Shown in pieces: positions 9,101 through 15,918 of a stretch of DNA of 26,279 nt. The DNA lies in NCBI GenBank assembly GCA_910586645.1, contig CAJUIS010000029.1, forward strand, positions 1 to 26,279, given 5' to 3'. The notes beneath the pieces were generated by a model. That model was not told the DNA's origin. It saw only the letters and a list, made by a program, of their open reading frames with translations, and made no database searches. The position numbers and the translations under genes were made by a program. Each line of letters starts with the position of its first letter. Within the stretch, counting starts at the first letter, position 1. Source of the stretch: an uncultured Lachnospiraceae bacterium. Its GTDB lineage: Bacteria > Bacillota > Clostridia > Lachnospirales > Lachnospiraceae.

Positions 9101-9287
9101 GCCCTGTCGTCTTCGTAGCGCTGCCTGCCGGATAGGTTCCAGCTTTTAAAACCCCTCCTGCTTTCTCAGCCTTCACACTTTCAACCGCAAAAACAGGGTC
9201 CGCAGGCAAAATCGCTGCCGCCATAGCTATGGAAAGTCCATAACTAAGCCCACGCTTCCACAATTGTTTCCTGAAAATTTGCTTCAT
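3114..9287 (-). CDS. Giant secreted modular sialidase (GH33) with BspA-like C-terminus
   Basis: A 2057-residue exo-alpha-sialidase predicted to release or transfer terminal sialic acid from host glycans at the cell surface. Signal peptide 1-34; GH33 domain about 70-546 with FRIP (R76), candidate acid/base D101, Asp boxes SSDGGNTW (112-119), SSKDNGRTW (302-310) and STDNGKSW (365-372), E388, arginines R404 and about R480, and probable nucleophile Y513 in YSCLTEL. An insert (about 200-300) interrupts the propeller, as in NanI-type enzymes; no N-terminal CBM40 fits. Then three tandem modules of unknown fold (about 555-835, 848-1110, 1119-1408), a Cys/His segment (1408-1492), helices (about 1500-1566), a Big_2 Ig-like domain (1570-1657), another Ig-like and a helical region, an Asn/Gly/Pro linker (about 1856-1886) and LRR_5 repeats ending in a very basic tail. 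No LPXTG. ATG 9287 has AGGAGG at 9 bases. Hydrolase versus intramolecular trans-sialidase is undecided; no nan catabolic genes are nearby. Confidence 0.93.
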   Translation of the reverse strand: MKQIFRKQLWKRGLSYGLSIAMAAAILPADPVFAVESVKAEKAGGVLKAGTYPAGSATKTTGQPFAANTAGSENFRIPAMITLENGDIMASADARWETSGDWGGLDIIASVSSDGGNTWNYSFPFHFPDSKGYANYAAATFVDSALVQGLDGTVYCFADAQPADYSLQALSGKTDHDGTGYITIEGKKYLALTDNWDNCGKKPKDDDLETYAFYVGDFVPSAGSDEMYAPILKRADHQPTDYVVDEWYNIYEKNGSALEELTQPQIVDENGTTDSGSLVQQNVYYKDSRYHVYKTSYVWVISSKDNGRTWEHPRNISDQVLHETGEDAFLISPGRGLTTTKHGDIVLGDYYFNSGTDQVASMIYSTDNGKSWGRTNNVNKATSAYATENEIVELKDGRLLMFYRNSTGRICYTTIWRDVEDGEARYTISSDSVQTDIYIQQGATNCNLSAITYSKEIDGKQVILVSCPAGGVLAGGNERRNGRIFAFQVEENWRLTPIGTPFVVKDSSDAFQYSCLTELNDGTIGLLWENGSASMRYDRYSILDILPQADIKEAVVDVELNVGETYQREYVGTGEGAPEINQEITPSAPVADIESGIGTAVNATLYDHVNSNQAALANAFGENPNTGIRLSEMEYTFRKADGDKWQIYNESKRLYLTNLGFNGTHYFRNHPTSMVIQKVEGMEGLCFTNPDGAAPANDYRHFGFYLPGLNFNATGSVTHDDSGLQNLILFEKTNEASGGSLLNGYVQVDEPKDGGKYLITYVYTDSADDNAKRVIALYPVAGTSASQVTTKLIGKQPMTVEADASKKNVTITGVAEGERTAVVDGVIYRIHVTDPKLGEGGGSDREQKRLDLKVGESVVIQMEEDMEAVSSQSPAVKTELVNGFDITTEVKELPTSASGTSTKLTDMEFEFHSTGEGADKRWTIANKGEKTYYLVNAHGGSYFSETPTGITVNEYFTGTHGKIGAYEIYNQQGSTKRRFIFWKANNTFNRGNWDSMTSDTNIRPVMLLEKNYVSGGAQANELLGGYVPAKSLKEGGKYLIAYQESENAEVYLLNVSTEDKAPSITRCVTNGAQAEKTENSEKYFTIEAKQNGYAAFSIGDVDYTVYVTDENTTFDDADRATLEAGGEYTIQFDSPTEIKAPKEAEHFDIAVDGTLTRDLRKLTGPSEPAEDSAEDFSEEMTSNPRAYLENAEYEFKAMSEPGPEGSAEAYYEIKVKKLNSPDAGEKYFGALAKNSSGNLNFFGQDSRMVKVEKVEEASKTYFTFSKEPAEGETEDTMCFHTTGGSEIPNVPMTFNLTSNYSGDDTKMTLFKKNPAAEGTPIPGYERADEIEEGETYLIAYEWSKAGGSEDGIFVLYPQNFIRNLVRLVGKTDLYKDTTSIVITPKTEDPVAEGIVINDKLYVIEVADHSGHNHISLGRKTARCDKNGYTGREKCLEENKIVTEGRTIAALGHQWDGGTVTTPIAKDENGMATADGVVTYTCGNKWDGLTHTRTVKIYAYAYNNLKEQCDLAAVELEKEGYAPEAKAKLQAAYDAKLQILTSAESRTADYYAAAEELEAAIAEAREDSGIVDVESITLDHSGTIRLVKGDSIRLTATVTPDNATDKEVTWTSSNANVAAVDQDGNVSGVAVSATRVTITASVGEGSSRKTATVYVRVVNPTVVPDPDCTCVVESLSVSPQAPEIVIPLDEEEGEVQLVPDSVIGGSCEIDGHPKAVVYSYKVKDKGTTDAEPANDGVITATAEGTAVITVSAQPSTSESKKEVDVTVTVRKQKNAEEEEKLQEKGMLQEAFNGVQTIYDGGEKDYYGADKWAEFKKAYEDVLDFLELPEEEQMQKTAEEIRNLKKALQDAQNALGKPSQPDDGNNNNPPGSGNGNNNPSGGNGTPPVQTGLTVGKEYQAGGIVFVAVTDQTITIKKGADKKTVKIPAVQKIDGKDYKVVGIESNAFKNCRKLKTVVIGSNVVTIKSKAFANCKALTAVTIGAGVKKIAKGAFVKCKKVKKVIFKGKSLPSMKGAFKNVPSNVVVKVNKNLRKTAAKKKKLANTTLKKAGLKVKTKNIK

Positions 9288-9382
9288 AAGTAGCATCCTC
9301 CTTTTTCCAACATCCCCCTTATTACAGAAGCAACGTCGTATAATTTGATATTTGTAATTTTTAAACAAACTTTCTTACCAAT

Positions 9383-9411
9383 ATCATACTGCGCTTCCTT
9401 TTTTTTTTCAA
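9383..9411 (-). promoter_or_regulatory. Sigma-A promoter of the sialidase gene, containing an A10 tract
   Basis: On the minus strand, -35 TTGAAA (9406-9411), 17-base spacer, -10 TATGAT (9383-9388). Predicted start near 9376, leader about 89 bases. A run of ten A (9399-9408) spans the end of the -35 and seven bases of the spacer, so its length sets the spacing. The leader ends in an AAAGGAGG site. Confidence 0.75.
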
Positions 9412-9477
9412 TAATTTTTCCAAAAACCGCCTATTTTTTTTGTTTTTTTGAGCAATTTTACCAAAAGGATTTGTATG

Positions 9478-10461
9478 TCATTTGTTTTTCCCATATTTTA
9501 TGATCAGAATTTCCACTGCGATTTTATCCTGCATCTTTCCCGTTTTTACATCTTCTTCCAGCAAAGCGCCTTCCTGTAACATAAAAAGCGCCGTCTCTTC
9601 CGAAAAACCTCCTGCCTGAGCCTGATGCTTCCGCACCGCAAATTCCGGTATTCCGGCTTTTTTTGCAATGTCAAAACTGCTATATCCCTTTTTGGACAGT
9701 TCCTTTACCGCGAGAAGAATCCGAAACTGTCTCATAAGCAGATACAAAATCCGCATTGGAGGCTCCTTTAATGCAAGCAGGCCGCTGTACAAATCCAACG
9801 CCTTTTTCCTGTCATGCCCTGCAATTGCATCCACCATTTCAAATACCTTATTTTCCGGCCGTTCCGTCACCACGGCCCTTACGTCGCCCGCTTCAATAAC
9901 TTCCTTTTTCAGCGTATAGCACAAAAGCTTTTCCAGTTCTTTGTCAATCGTCTCCATATCAAGCCCTGTCCTGCTCAAAAAAAGCTGTAAAACAGCCTTT
10001 GTAATTTTTTTCTTCTCCTTCCCAATCCTTCCAAGGATCCATTTCGTAACGAGCGCTTCATTCTGCGCTGCAAATTCAACTGCAGCGCCGGCTTTTTTTA
10101 CAGATTTATAAGTCTTTGATCTTTTATCCACTTCTGATTCCACAAAAACAAAGCAGGTATGCGCATTTGCCTTTGGCAGATAATCCGCCAGAAGTTCACA
10201 GGAACTTTTAAAAAACCCACTGTCTTCCACCAAAATTACGCGCCGGTCTGCAAAAAACGGCATCGTCTCCGCCAAATCCACAAGCTCTCCTGCAGAAATG
10301 CCCTTTCCTTCGTAGGAAGAAAAATTCATCGTGTCTCCTTTCACTGCCAGCGCTGCCGTAAGCTTGTCGCGATACTGCCTTTTTAAATATGTTTCTTCTC
10401 CATAGAGCAGGTAACATGTCCTGAATTGTCCGTTTTTTATATCTTCATCAATTGTTTTCAT
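9478..10461 (-). CDS. holA: DNA polymerase III delta subunit
   Basis: HolA opens the sliding-clamp ring within the clamp loader. The 327-residue product fits the family in length and pattern: an N-terminal CYLLYGEETYLKRQ segment, an AAA+-like fold without a Walker A lysine loop (normal for delta), TMPFFADRRVILVEDSGFF around residue 66-84, FVFVESEVDKRSKTYK, and a helical C-terminal collar domain with RILYLLMRQFRILL. It is the last gene of the comEA-comEC operon, four bases after the comEC stop. No clear Shine-Dalgarno precedes its ATG (AATAAATCT comes just before it), so translation probably depends on reinitiation after comEC. Nothing resembling a clean terminator was found between its stop and the sialidase promoter. 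Confidence 0.95.
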   Translation of the reverse strand: MKTIDEDIKNGQFRTCYLLYGEETYLKRQYRDKLTAALAVKGDTMNFSSYEGKGISAGELVDLAETMPFFADRRVILVEDSGFFKSSCELLADYLPKANAHTCFVFVESEVDKRSKTYKSVKKAGAAVEFAAQNEALVTKWILGRIGKEKKKITKAVLQLFLSRTGLDMETIDKELEKLLCYTLKKEVIEAGDVRAVVTERPENKVFEMVDAIAGHDRKKALDLYSGLLALKEPPMRILYLLMRQFRILLAVKELSKKGYSSFDIAKKAGIPEFAVRKHQAQAGGFSEETALFMLQEGALLEEDVKTGKMQDKIAVEILIIKYGKNK

Positions 10462-10465
10462 AGAT

Positions 10466-12805
10466 TTATTCTATCACAGCAAACCCTTCCGCTTCAAGAT
10501 CCGCACCGGCAATTTTTACCTGCCCCAAATCTTTCGTCTTATAAATTCTGCATCCGGCGTCCAAAAGCCTCTGCACCGCGTCCTCTCCCGGATGTCCGTA
10601 TCTGTTTTTTTTGGCGCATGAAATTACGGCTGTTTTCGGCCGTATTGCGCGCAGCAGCTCCTGACAGTTGGAGCCGTTTGAGCCATGGTGAGAAGCCTTA
10701 TAAACGTCTACGTCCGGCAGCCTGTTCTCCCGGATCAGCTCCTTTTCCCGTCCGGCTCCAATGTCTCCTGCGAAAAAAGCCCTCATATGTTCGCTTTCAA
10801 ATAAAAGAACCAGCGAATTTTCATTTCGATCCTCCGTTTCTCCTGCAGCTTTTCCGGAAAGACAGCGGATCTGCCAGTTTTCCTTTTTGCCTGTTACTCT
10901 GTCCCCTTTTCCCATTTTAAGAACCGGGATTTTCTTTTCTTCGGCAAGCTCTTTTAATTCCTGCCACGCCGCGTCTTTTGGCACGGACTCAGATACTGCC
11001 AGATGCAAAACAGGATAGCCGGCCTCCAGTATCTCCATCAGGCCATTGATATGATCCGCGTCACAGTGGCTGACAAACCAGTAATCCACGCGCCGGACTC
11101 CCCTGTATTTTAAAAATGGCAGTATGCGGTAGATCCCTACCTTTTTTACACTGACGCTGCCTCCGTCAAGAAAGACCGACGTACCGTCCCCTGTCGAAAT
11201 ATAAATTCCGTCTCCCTGCCCTACATCCAGAAAATCCAGTTCAAAATCTTTCTTCCCATTATTAAAAGCCAGAAGGAAAAACAGGGGAACCAAAAACGCA
11301 AAGGAAAATTTTTTTCCTTTTTTTCTAAAAAAGACAAAGAAAAAGAGCGCCGCAAACCACAACCCTATGCCAAAAAAAGACAATACGCCTGTAATCAAAG
11401 AAGCGTACGGCAATTTTAAAAAGACGCCGCAGACAAAATCAAATAAGAAAAGAATGACATTGCATGGATACAAAACGCACTTTCCAAAAAACGGAAAAAA
11501 GCATCCCAAAATTCCTCCAAACACTCCAAATCCCAGCAGTGCTCCCATCCAGGGCAGAACCACAAGATTAATAAAGACCGAATAGACGGATATTTCATAA
11601 AAAGACTGACACAGAACCGGAACTGTCACAACCTGAATGAAAAAGCTGACGCAAAATGTATCCTTCATCTTCTCCCATATCCATCTTACAATCTTTTTCC
11701 CATCCTCTTTCTGATCTGTTTCTTCTCTCCGCAAAGCCGCCTGTTCTGCAAGAGTGACGCCCAAAACAGCCCCAAACGACAGCAGGAACCCGGCATTATG
11801 CAAATACCCCGGATTTTTCACCGTAAGAGCCGCCGCCATAACAGCAAGCGCCGTAAGCCTGTCATAACTTCTGCCTCTGTATTTTGCATACATTAAAATC
11901 AAAAACATTCCTATGGCCCGGCTCTTTGAGACGCCAAATCCAACCAACTCCCCGTATCCCAGCATAAGGGCCGCGGCGGCCCCTCCTGAAAACAGGCAGC
12001 TTCTTCTGGTTTTTCGCAGAAAGCGATAAAGCGCCATGCCGAGCATAGAAATATGCAGGCCTGAAATGCTGTAAAAATGACTGATTCCGGCTTTTTGATA
12101 AATCTGCTTTCTCTTCGGATCCATCAGGTTTTTTTCTCCCAGCGTCATCGCCGCAAGCACGCCTGCGTCTTCTTCCGGCATAGCGCGCTGATAGCTCTCT
12201 TTTACCCTTTCCCGAAAAGAATATAGTTTTTCCCGAAAAACATTCTTTTTTCCGCCTGCAAAAACAACTTCTTCTCCCTCGACTTTAAAATCAATGCCAA
12301 GACTTTGATAATATGCTCTTTCGTTATAGCCTCCTTCATTTGCCGGCAGCAAAAATGTACGGATATTTCCTTTTACACACAGGATTTCGCCGATGAAATA
12401 TGTTTCGGCTTTCAGATTTAATAAGATTTGATTACATGAATAATTTTTTTGATTGATCTGCACTCTGCAGTTTTTCAGATAAAACAGATTCTTCTCTTCT
12501 TCTGTTTCTTTTTGATAAATTTCGCCCTGCACCAGGCATCTTTGATTCTCTTTCAGCTCCGGCTCATAAACCAGACGAAACGAACGCCAAAAACCGCTGC
12601 AAAAAATGCCGCTGCAGGCAAACAGTATAAAAACGGCACACAAAACAGCCGTTTTTTTCACCTCTTTGCATTCCCTTCTGACAGAATGCGTCCATGCCGT
12701 TCCATACAAAACAAGTATGAACCACAGCAAAATCTGCCCATACTCCGCCGCAGCCGTTCCAAGCAAAAACGCCGCAGACAAAGAACAGACTTTTCTTTTG
12801 TACAA
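10466..12805 (-). CDS. comEC: ComEC/Rec2 DNA uptake channel protein
   Basis: ComEC forms the inner-membrane channel through which single-stranded DNA enters during transformation. The 779-residue protein is full length: N-terminal membrane segments and an OB-like domain (about 70-200), the Competence transmembrane domain with KAGISHFYSISGLHISMLG (near 240-260) and many hydrophobic helices to about 515, then a metallo-beta-lactamase-like domain (about 520-779) with LDVGQGDG, SHCDADHING, FAGDIGAG and YKASHHGSNG, the putative nuclease part. The start is TTG at 12805; its GGAGG site lies within the last codons of the upstream GerMN gene, so the two are translationally coupled. Natural transformation is not established for most Clostridia that carry this gene, so the cellular role here is inferred from family only. 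Confidence 0.94.
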   Translation of the reverse strand: MYKRKVCSLSAAFLLGTAAAEYGQILLWFILVLYGTAWTHSVRRECKEVKKTAVLCAVFILFACSGIFCSGFWRSFRLVYEPELKENQRCLVQGEIYQKETEEEKNLFYLKNCRVQINQKNYSCNQILLNLKAETYFIGEILCVKGNIRTFLLPANEGGYNERAYYQSLGIDFKVEGEEVVFAGGKKNVFREKLYSFRERVKESYQRAMPEEDAGVLAAMTLGEKNLMDPKRKQIYQKAGISHFYSISGLHISMLGMALYRFLRKTRRSCLFSGGAAAALMLGYGELVGFGVSKSRAIGMFLILMYAKYRGRSYDRLTALAVMAAALTVKNPGYLHNAGFLLSFGAVLGVTLAEQAALRREETDQKEDGKKIVRWIWEKMKDTFCVSFFIQVVTVPVLCQSFYEISVYSVFINLVVLPWMGALLGFGVFGGILGCFFPFFGKCVLYPCNVILFLFDFVCGVFLKLPYASLITGVLSFFGIGLWFAALFFFVFFRKKGKKFSFAFLVPLFFLLAFNNGKKDFELDFLDVGQGDGIYISTGDGTSVFLDGGSVSVKKVGIYRILPFLKYRGVRRVDYWFVSHCDADHINGLMEILEAGYPVLHLAVSESVPKDAAWQELKELAEEKKIPVLKMGKGDRVTGKKENWQIRCLSGKAAGETEDRNENSLVLLFESEHMRAFFAGDIGAGREKELIRENRLPDVDVYKASHHGSNGSNCQELLRAIRPKTAVISCAKKNRYGHPGEDAVQRLLDAGCRIYKTKDLGQVKIAGADLEAEGFAVIE

Positions 12806-12807
12806 GT

Positions 12808-13761
12808 CTATTTGTCCCCTCCTTTATCTTTTTTCTGCTGCTCCACATAATCCAGATTTCTTTCATACAGTTTATCCAGAGGATATTCATCCCGGTAAAC
12901 AATGCTTGTATCCCCTTTGACAGAAATCTGAACTTTACTGATATTCGGAAGCTCCGACAGTGAATTTACAATGGAGTAAATAACCACCGGCTCTTCCACA
13001 TTATAATTCTGATTCAAAAAACTGCCGTCCAGGCTGACATAGCATACGCCGTCAAGCACAGATACGTTCATAAGTTTCGTTCCTTCCGGAATTGCAGGAA
13101 CGGCGCGGCCGCTTTTCGGCCCTTCCAGAAGATGCTCCATCACCAGTTTTTCCATGGAAATATTGCTGCTGTAATGCACGTTTCTTGTTTCCTGAACCAG
13201 CTCTTTGCCTTTCTTATTGGAAAAATAAAGCGTCAAAACCGCTGATTCAATGGAATTAATCTGTTCTCCCGGATTCTCTACAAAGCTGTCGTTTGTCATT
13301 ACGCCGACAGGGTTTCCGCTCTTGTCCGACAACGGAGCGTTTCCGACATAAAACGACAGATAATCCACACCGTCCGCCTGCATCATCGTACGGACAATCG
13401 CAGCCCTTGTCAGCACTTCCTCAACTCTGTCCATATTGCCGTACTCATTGCTAAAATACAGCGTCAGTAAGCTTTCTTCCAGCGTATATTCGAGTTCTTT
13501 TATATCGCTTGAAATCGGCTGCTTATATTCTGCGTCGCCGGAATCTGATGAAAGCTGCTGTATCAGTTCCTGAATCACTGCCTCTCTGTCCGACTCATCC
13601 GCTGTCACTTCGTATGACCTGGGAACGATTTTGGTGCTCTCTTTATTCAGATAATAGACCTGGTATTCCCTGTCCCCGTCCGATTTTTTCCCACAGCCGG
13701 CCAGCCCGGCAGCGGCCAGACAAAGCAGCAGGCAAAGAAAAACGGCCCGTTTCGTCTTCAT
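12808..13761 (-). CDS. GerMN-domain lipoprotein
   Basis: A 317-residue lipoprotein with a signal peptide and lipobox LAGC (Cys about 23), followed by two GerMN domains (about 75-165 and 190-290), each with the pattern of a conserved TLYFSN strand or LDGSFLN segment. GerMN domains occur in the Bacillus germination protein GerM and in the actinobacterial lipoprotein LpqB. The ATG at 13761 has AGGAGG seven bases upstream. It follows the kinase gene by 11 bases and precedes comEC by two. Its position after a response regulator and sensor kinase copies the mtrA-mtrB-lpqB order, so a role as an extracytoplasmic modulator of the kinase is plausible, but no specific function can be read from the sequence. 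The C-terminal tail is Lys/Asp/Gln-rich. Confidence 0.88.
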   Translation of the reverse strand: MKTKRAVFLCLLLCLAAAGLAGCGKKSDGDREYQVYYLNKESTKIVPRSYEVTADESDREAVIQELIQQLSSDSGDAEYKQPISSDIKELEYTLEESLLTLYFSNEYGNMDRVEEVLTRAAIVRTMMQADGVDYLSFYVGNAPLSDKSGNPVGVMTNDSFVENPGEQINSIESAVLTLYFSNKKGKELVQETRNVHYSSNISMEKLVMEHLLEGPKSGRAVPAIPEGTKLMNVSVLDGVCYVSLDGSFLNQNYNVEEPVVIYSIVNSLSELPNISKVQISVKGDTSIVYRDEYPLDKLYERNLDYVEQQKKDKGGDK

Positions 13762-13772
13762 AACAAAACCTC

Positions 13773-15200
13773 CTAAGACGTAATGTAAGTAAGAGGTATC
13801 CGGACATTAAAAATCGTCCCCTCTCCTTCCGTACTGAATACTTTTATGGCTCCCCGGTGCATCAGAATTGAATTCCTCGCAATTGCAAGCCCAAGGCCCG
13901 TACCGCCGATTTCTCTGGAATGGGATTTATCCACCCGGTAAAATCTTTCATAGATATGCTCTAACGAATCTTCCGGTATGCCGATTCCACTGTCTTCGAC
14001 CTTTACATAAAAGTACTGATGATCCGCATTTAAAGTCACATGCACCCAGCCCTCCGGCTTATTGTACTTAATCCCGTTTTCCACCAGATTCGTAATGGCA
14101 AGCGTAAGCTTCACTTCATCCACCTCCGCGCTCACAGGCCGGAAACTTTCCAGAACAAGTTCAATGCGCTGCATTTCCGCAATCGGCCGCAGACGTTTTA
14201 AAATCAATTCCAAAAGTTCATTGATATTCACACTGGAAATATTCAAATCCGCCGCAGACCGGCTCATTTTCACCAGAGACAAAAGATCATTGATAATCTT
14301 TGTCTCCCGGTCAATTTCATTTCCAATGTCGCTCATAAACTCCTTATACAGCTCCAGCGGAACGTCCTCCTGCCCGTTTAAAGAATCCGCTAAAACTTTC
14401 ATTGAAGTAAGCGGCGTCTTCAGTTCATGCGATACATTGGACACAAATTCTTCTCTGGACTCATCAATGACTTTCATTCTTCCAAACAACTGGTTAAAAC
14501 GGGAAGAAATCGTCTCTGTTTCTGTATAAGAAGCAATTTCCATTTTATCTTTATAACCGTCCTGAATTTCCACGATCTCATTTCCCATCCTGCGAAGCGG
14601 ACGGACAAGCATCCTTGCAAGCGAAATCGCGATTAAAAGCGTCAGCATACCGCTGGCCAGTTCTATCACCCACGTACTGTTTTCCAGATATTCCTGATTG
14701 AGCACAATACTGTCCGTAGATACGCTGACCAGCAATACACCGACTGTTTCTTTGCTCTCCGCCTCAATCAGCGGAATTGTCATCTCAATATATCCGTTTT
14801 CGGAATCATGTTTGGAAATTTCCTCTCCGCGAAAGCTCCTTATCACTTCTTCCGATACAATCGTCTTTCCTTCATCCAGGGCATACGTATCCTTTATGAT
14901 GTGGAAATTTCCGTCAATCACCATAATTCGTCCGTCGTAAATATTGGAAAGCTGGTTAATCTGGGAATTTACAATTTCAGAACTTGCGTCTTCCAGATAA
15001 TTGTTAAAAACAATCTGGTTCGTCAGAATCTTTGCCTGACTTAACACATCCACGCTCCGGTTGGAAACGGCTTTCTTCCCATAAGAACTCAGCATTCCTA
15101 TCCGCAGCACAAATGACGGCAAAATTCCAATCAGCAGAAACAAGAGAATTAAACGGAATTTCAAACTTTTCAGAAAGTCACGGATTGCTTTTTTTGACAT
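13773..15200 (-). CDS. Two-component sensor histidine kinase (WalK/MtrB-like)
   Basis: A 475-residue membrane kinase predicted to phosphorylate the adjacent response regulator. Order of parts: transmembrane helix 1 (about 14-33), an extracellular sensing domain of about 140 residues, transmembrane helix 2 (about 176-198), HAMP linker (about 197-248), HisKA with VSHELKTPLTS and phospho-acceptor H258, and the HATPase domain with NLVENGIKYN (N box), EDSGIGIP (G1), FYRVDKSHS (F box) and GGTGLGLAIA (G2). All catalytic motifs are intact. The ATG at 15200 follows an AAGGGG site, 19 bases after the regulator. There is no PAS domain between HAMP and HisKA, unlike Bacillus WalK, which makes MtrB a fair comparison. 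The signal sensed is unknown. Confidence 0.93.
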   Translation of the reverse strand: MSKKAIRDFLKSLKFRLILLFLLIGILPSFVLRIGMLSSYGKKAVSNRSVDVLSQAKILTNQIVFNNYLEDASSEIVNSQINQLSNIYDGRIMVIDGNFHIIKDTYALDEGKTIVSEEVIRSFRGEEISKHDSENGYIEMTIPLIEAESKETVGVLLVSVSTDSIVLNQEYLENSTWVIELASGMLTLLIAISLARMLVRPLRRMGNEIVEIQDGYKDKMEIASYTETETISSRFNQLFGRMKVIDESREEFVSNVSHELKTPLTSMKVLADSLNGQEDVPLELYKEFMSDIGNEIDRETKIINDLLSLVKMSRSAADLNISSVNINELLELILKRLRPIAEMQRIELVLESFRPVSAEVDEVKLTLAITNLVENGIKYNKPEGWVHVTLNADHQYFYVKVEDSGIGIPEDSLEHIYERFYRVDKSHSREIGGTGLGLAIARNSILMHRGAIKVFSTEGEGTIFNVRIPLTYITS

Positions 15201-15219
15201 CTTTTCCCCTTATTTGTGA

Positions 15220-15909
15220 TTAACTTTGATAATAATATCCAACGCCCCACTTGGTATGGACGTATTTTGGCTCGCTTGGATTGCTTTCAATCTTCTCCCG
15301 CATCCTTCTGACATGGACGTCCACCGTCCGTACGTCTCCGGGGTACTCATATCCCCAGACCAGATTTAAAAGCCGCTCCCTGCTGTAGACTTTATTCGGA
15401 TTTGTCACCAAAAGCTCCAACAGATCAAATTCTTTCGCCGTCAGGTTAATTTCTTTGCCCCTTACAAAAAGCCTTCTGCTCTCACAGTCCATCTTTAAAT
15501 CACCGTCTTCAATGACAGATGTCTTTTCCGGTTTGGGTTTTCCCGTTGACACCCGCCGCATAATGGCTTTAATCCTGGCTTTTACCTCTAATATGTTAAA
15601 TGGCTTTGTAATGTAATCATCCGCCCCATACTCAAGTCCAAGAATTTTATCCATGTCGTCTCCCTTTGCCGTCAGCATGACAATCGGTACGCTGGAAAAT
15701 TCACGGATATGCTGACAAACCTCAAATCCATCCATTTTGGGCAGCATAACGTCCAGTAGAATCAGATCATACTCATGATCTGAAGCCAGACGAAGCGCTT
15801 CTTCCCCATCATATGCGCACTCCACTTCCATGCCATCCTGTTCCAGACTAAACCGGATGCCTTTCACAATTAATTTTTCATCATCTACAACAAGAACCTT
15901 TTTTGCCAT
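15220..15909 (-). CDS. OmpR/PhoB-family response regulator
   Basis: A 229-residue DNA-binding regulator. The receiver domain (1-120) has acidic D9/D10, phospho-acceptor D53 in LILLDVMLPKMDG, T80 in VMLTAKGDD and K102 in YITKPF. The winged-helix output domain (about 130-228) has LTAKEFDLLELL, the recognition helix RTVDVHVRRMREKI and the final KWGVGYYYQ wing. It is close in look to WalR/YycF and MtrA. The ATG at 15909 follows GAGGTG by five bases and lies nine bases after the comEA-like gene. Targets are not identifiable here; cell-wall or envelope control is an inference from WalR and MtrA. Confidence 0.94.
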   Translation of the reverse strand: MAKKVLVVDDEKLIVKGIRFSLEQDGMEVECAYDGEEALRLASDHEYDLILLDVMLPKMDGFEVCQHIREFSSVPIVMLTAKGDDMDKILGLEYGADDYITKPFNILEVKARIKAIMRRVSTGKPKPEKTSVIEDGDLKMDCESRRLFVRGKEINLTAKEFDLLELLVTNPNKVYSRERLLNLVWGYEYPGDVRTVDVHVRRMREKIESNPSEPKYVHTKWGVGYYYQS

Positions 15910-15918
15910 TTCAACACC

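Noticed and set aside
9288..9368. Longer sialidase start at 9368 adding 27 residues
   Set aside because: The extension has no ribosome binding site and would place a non-signal sequence before the signal peptide, while ATG 9287 has AGGAGG at proper spacing. The extension also covers the leader after the predicted promoter.
9412..9477. Terminator after holA
   Set aside because: T- and A-rich runs are present, but no stable stem precedes a T tract on the minus strand.
14062..14529. 155-residue plus-strand frame
   Set aside because: Antisense to the kinase HisKA region; Ser-rich composition is what reversed coding sequence gives.
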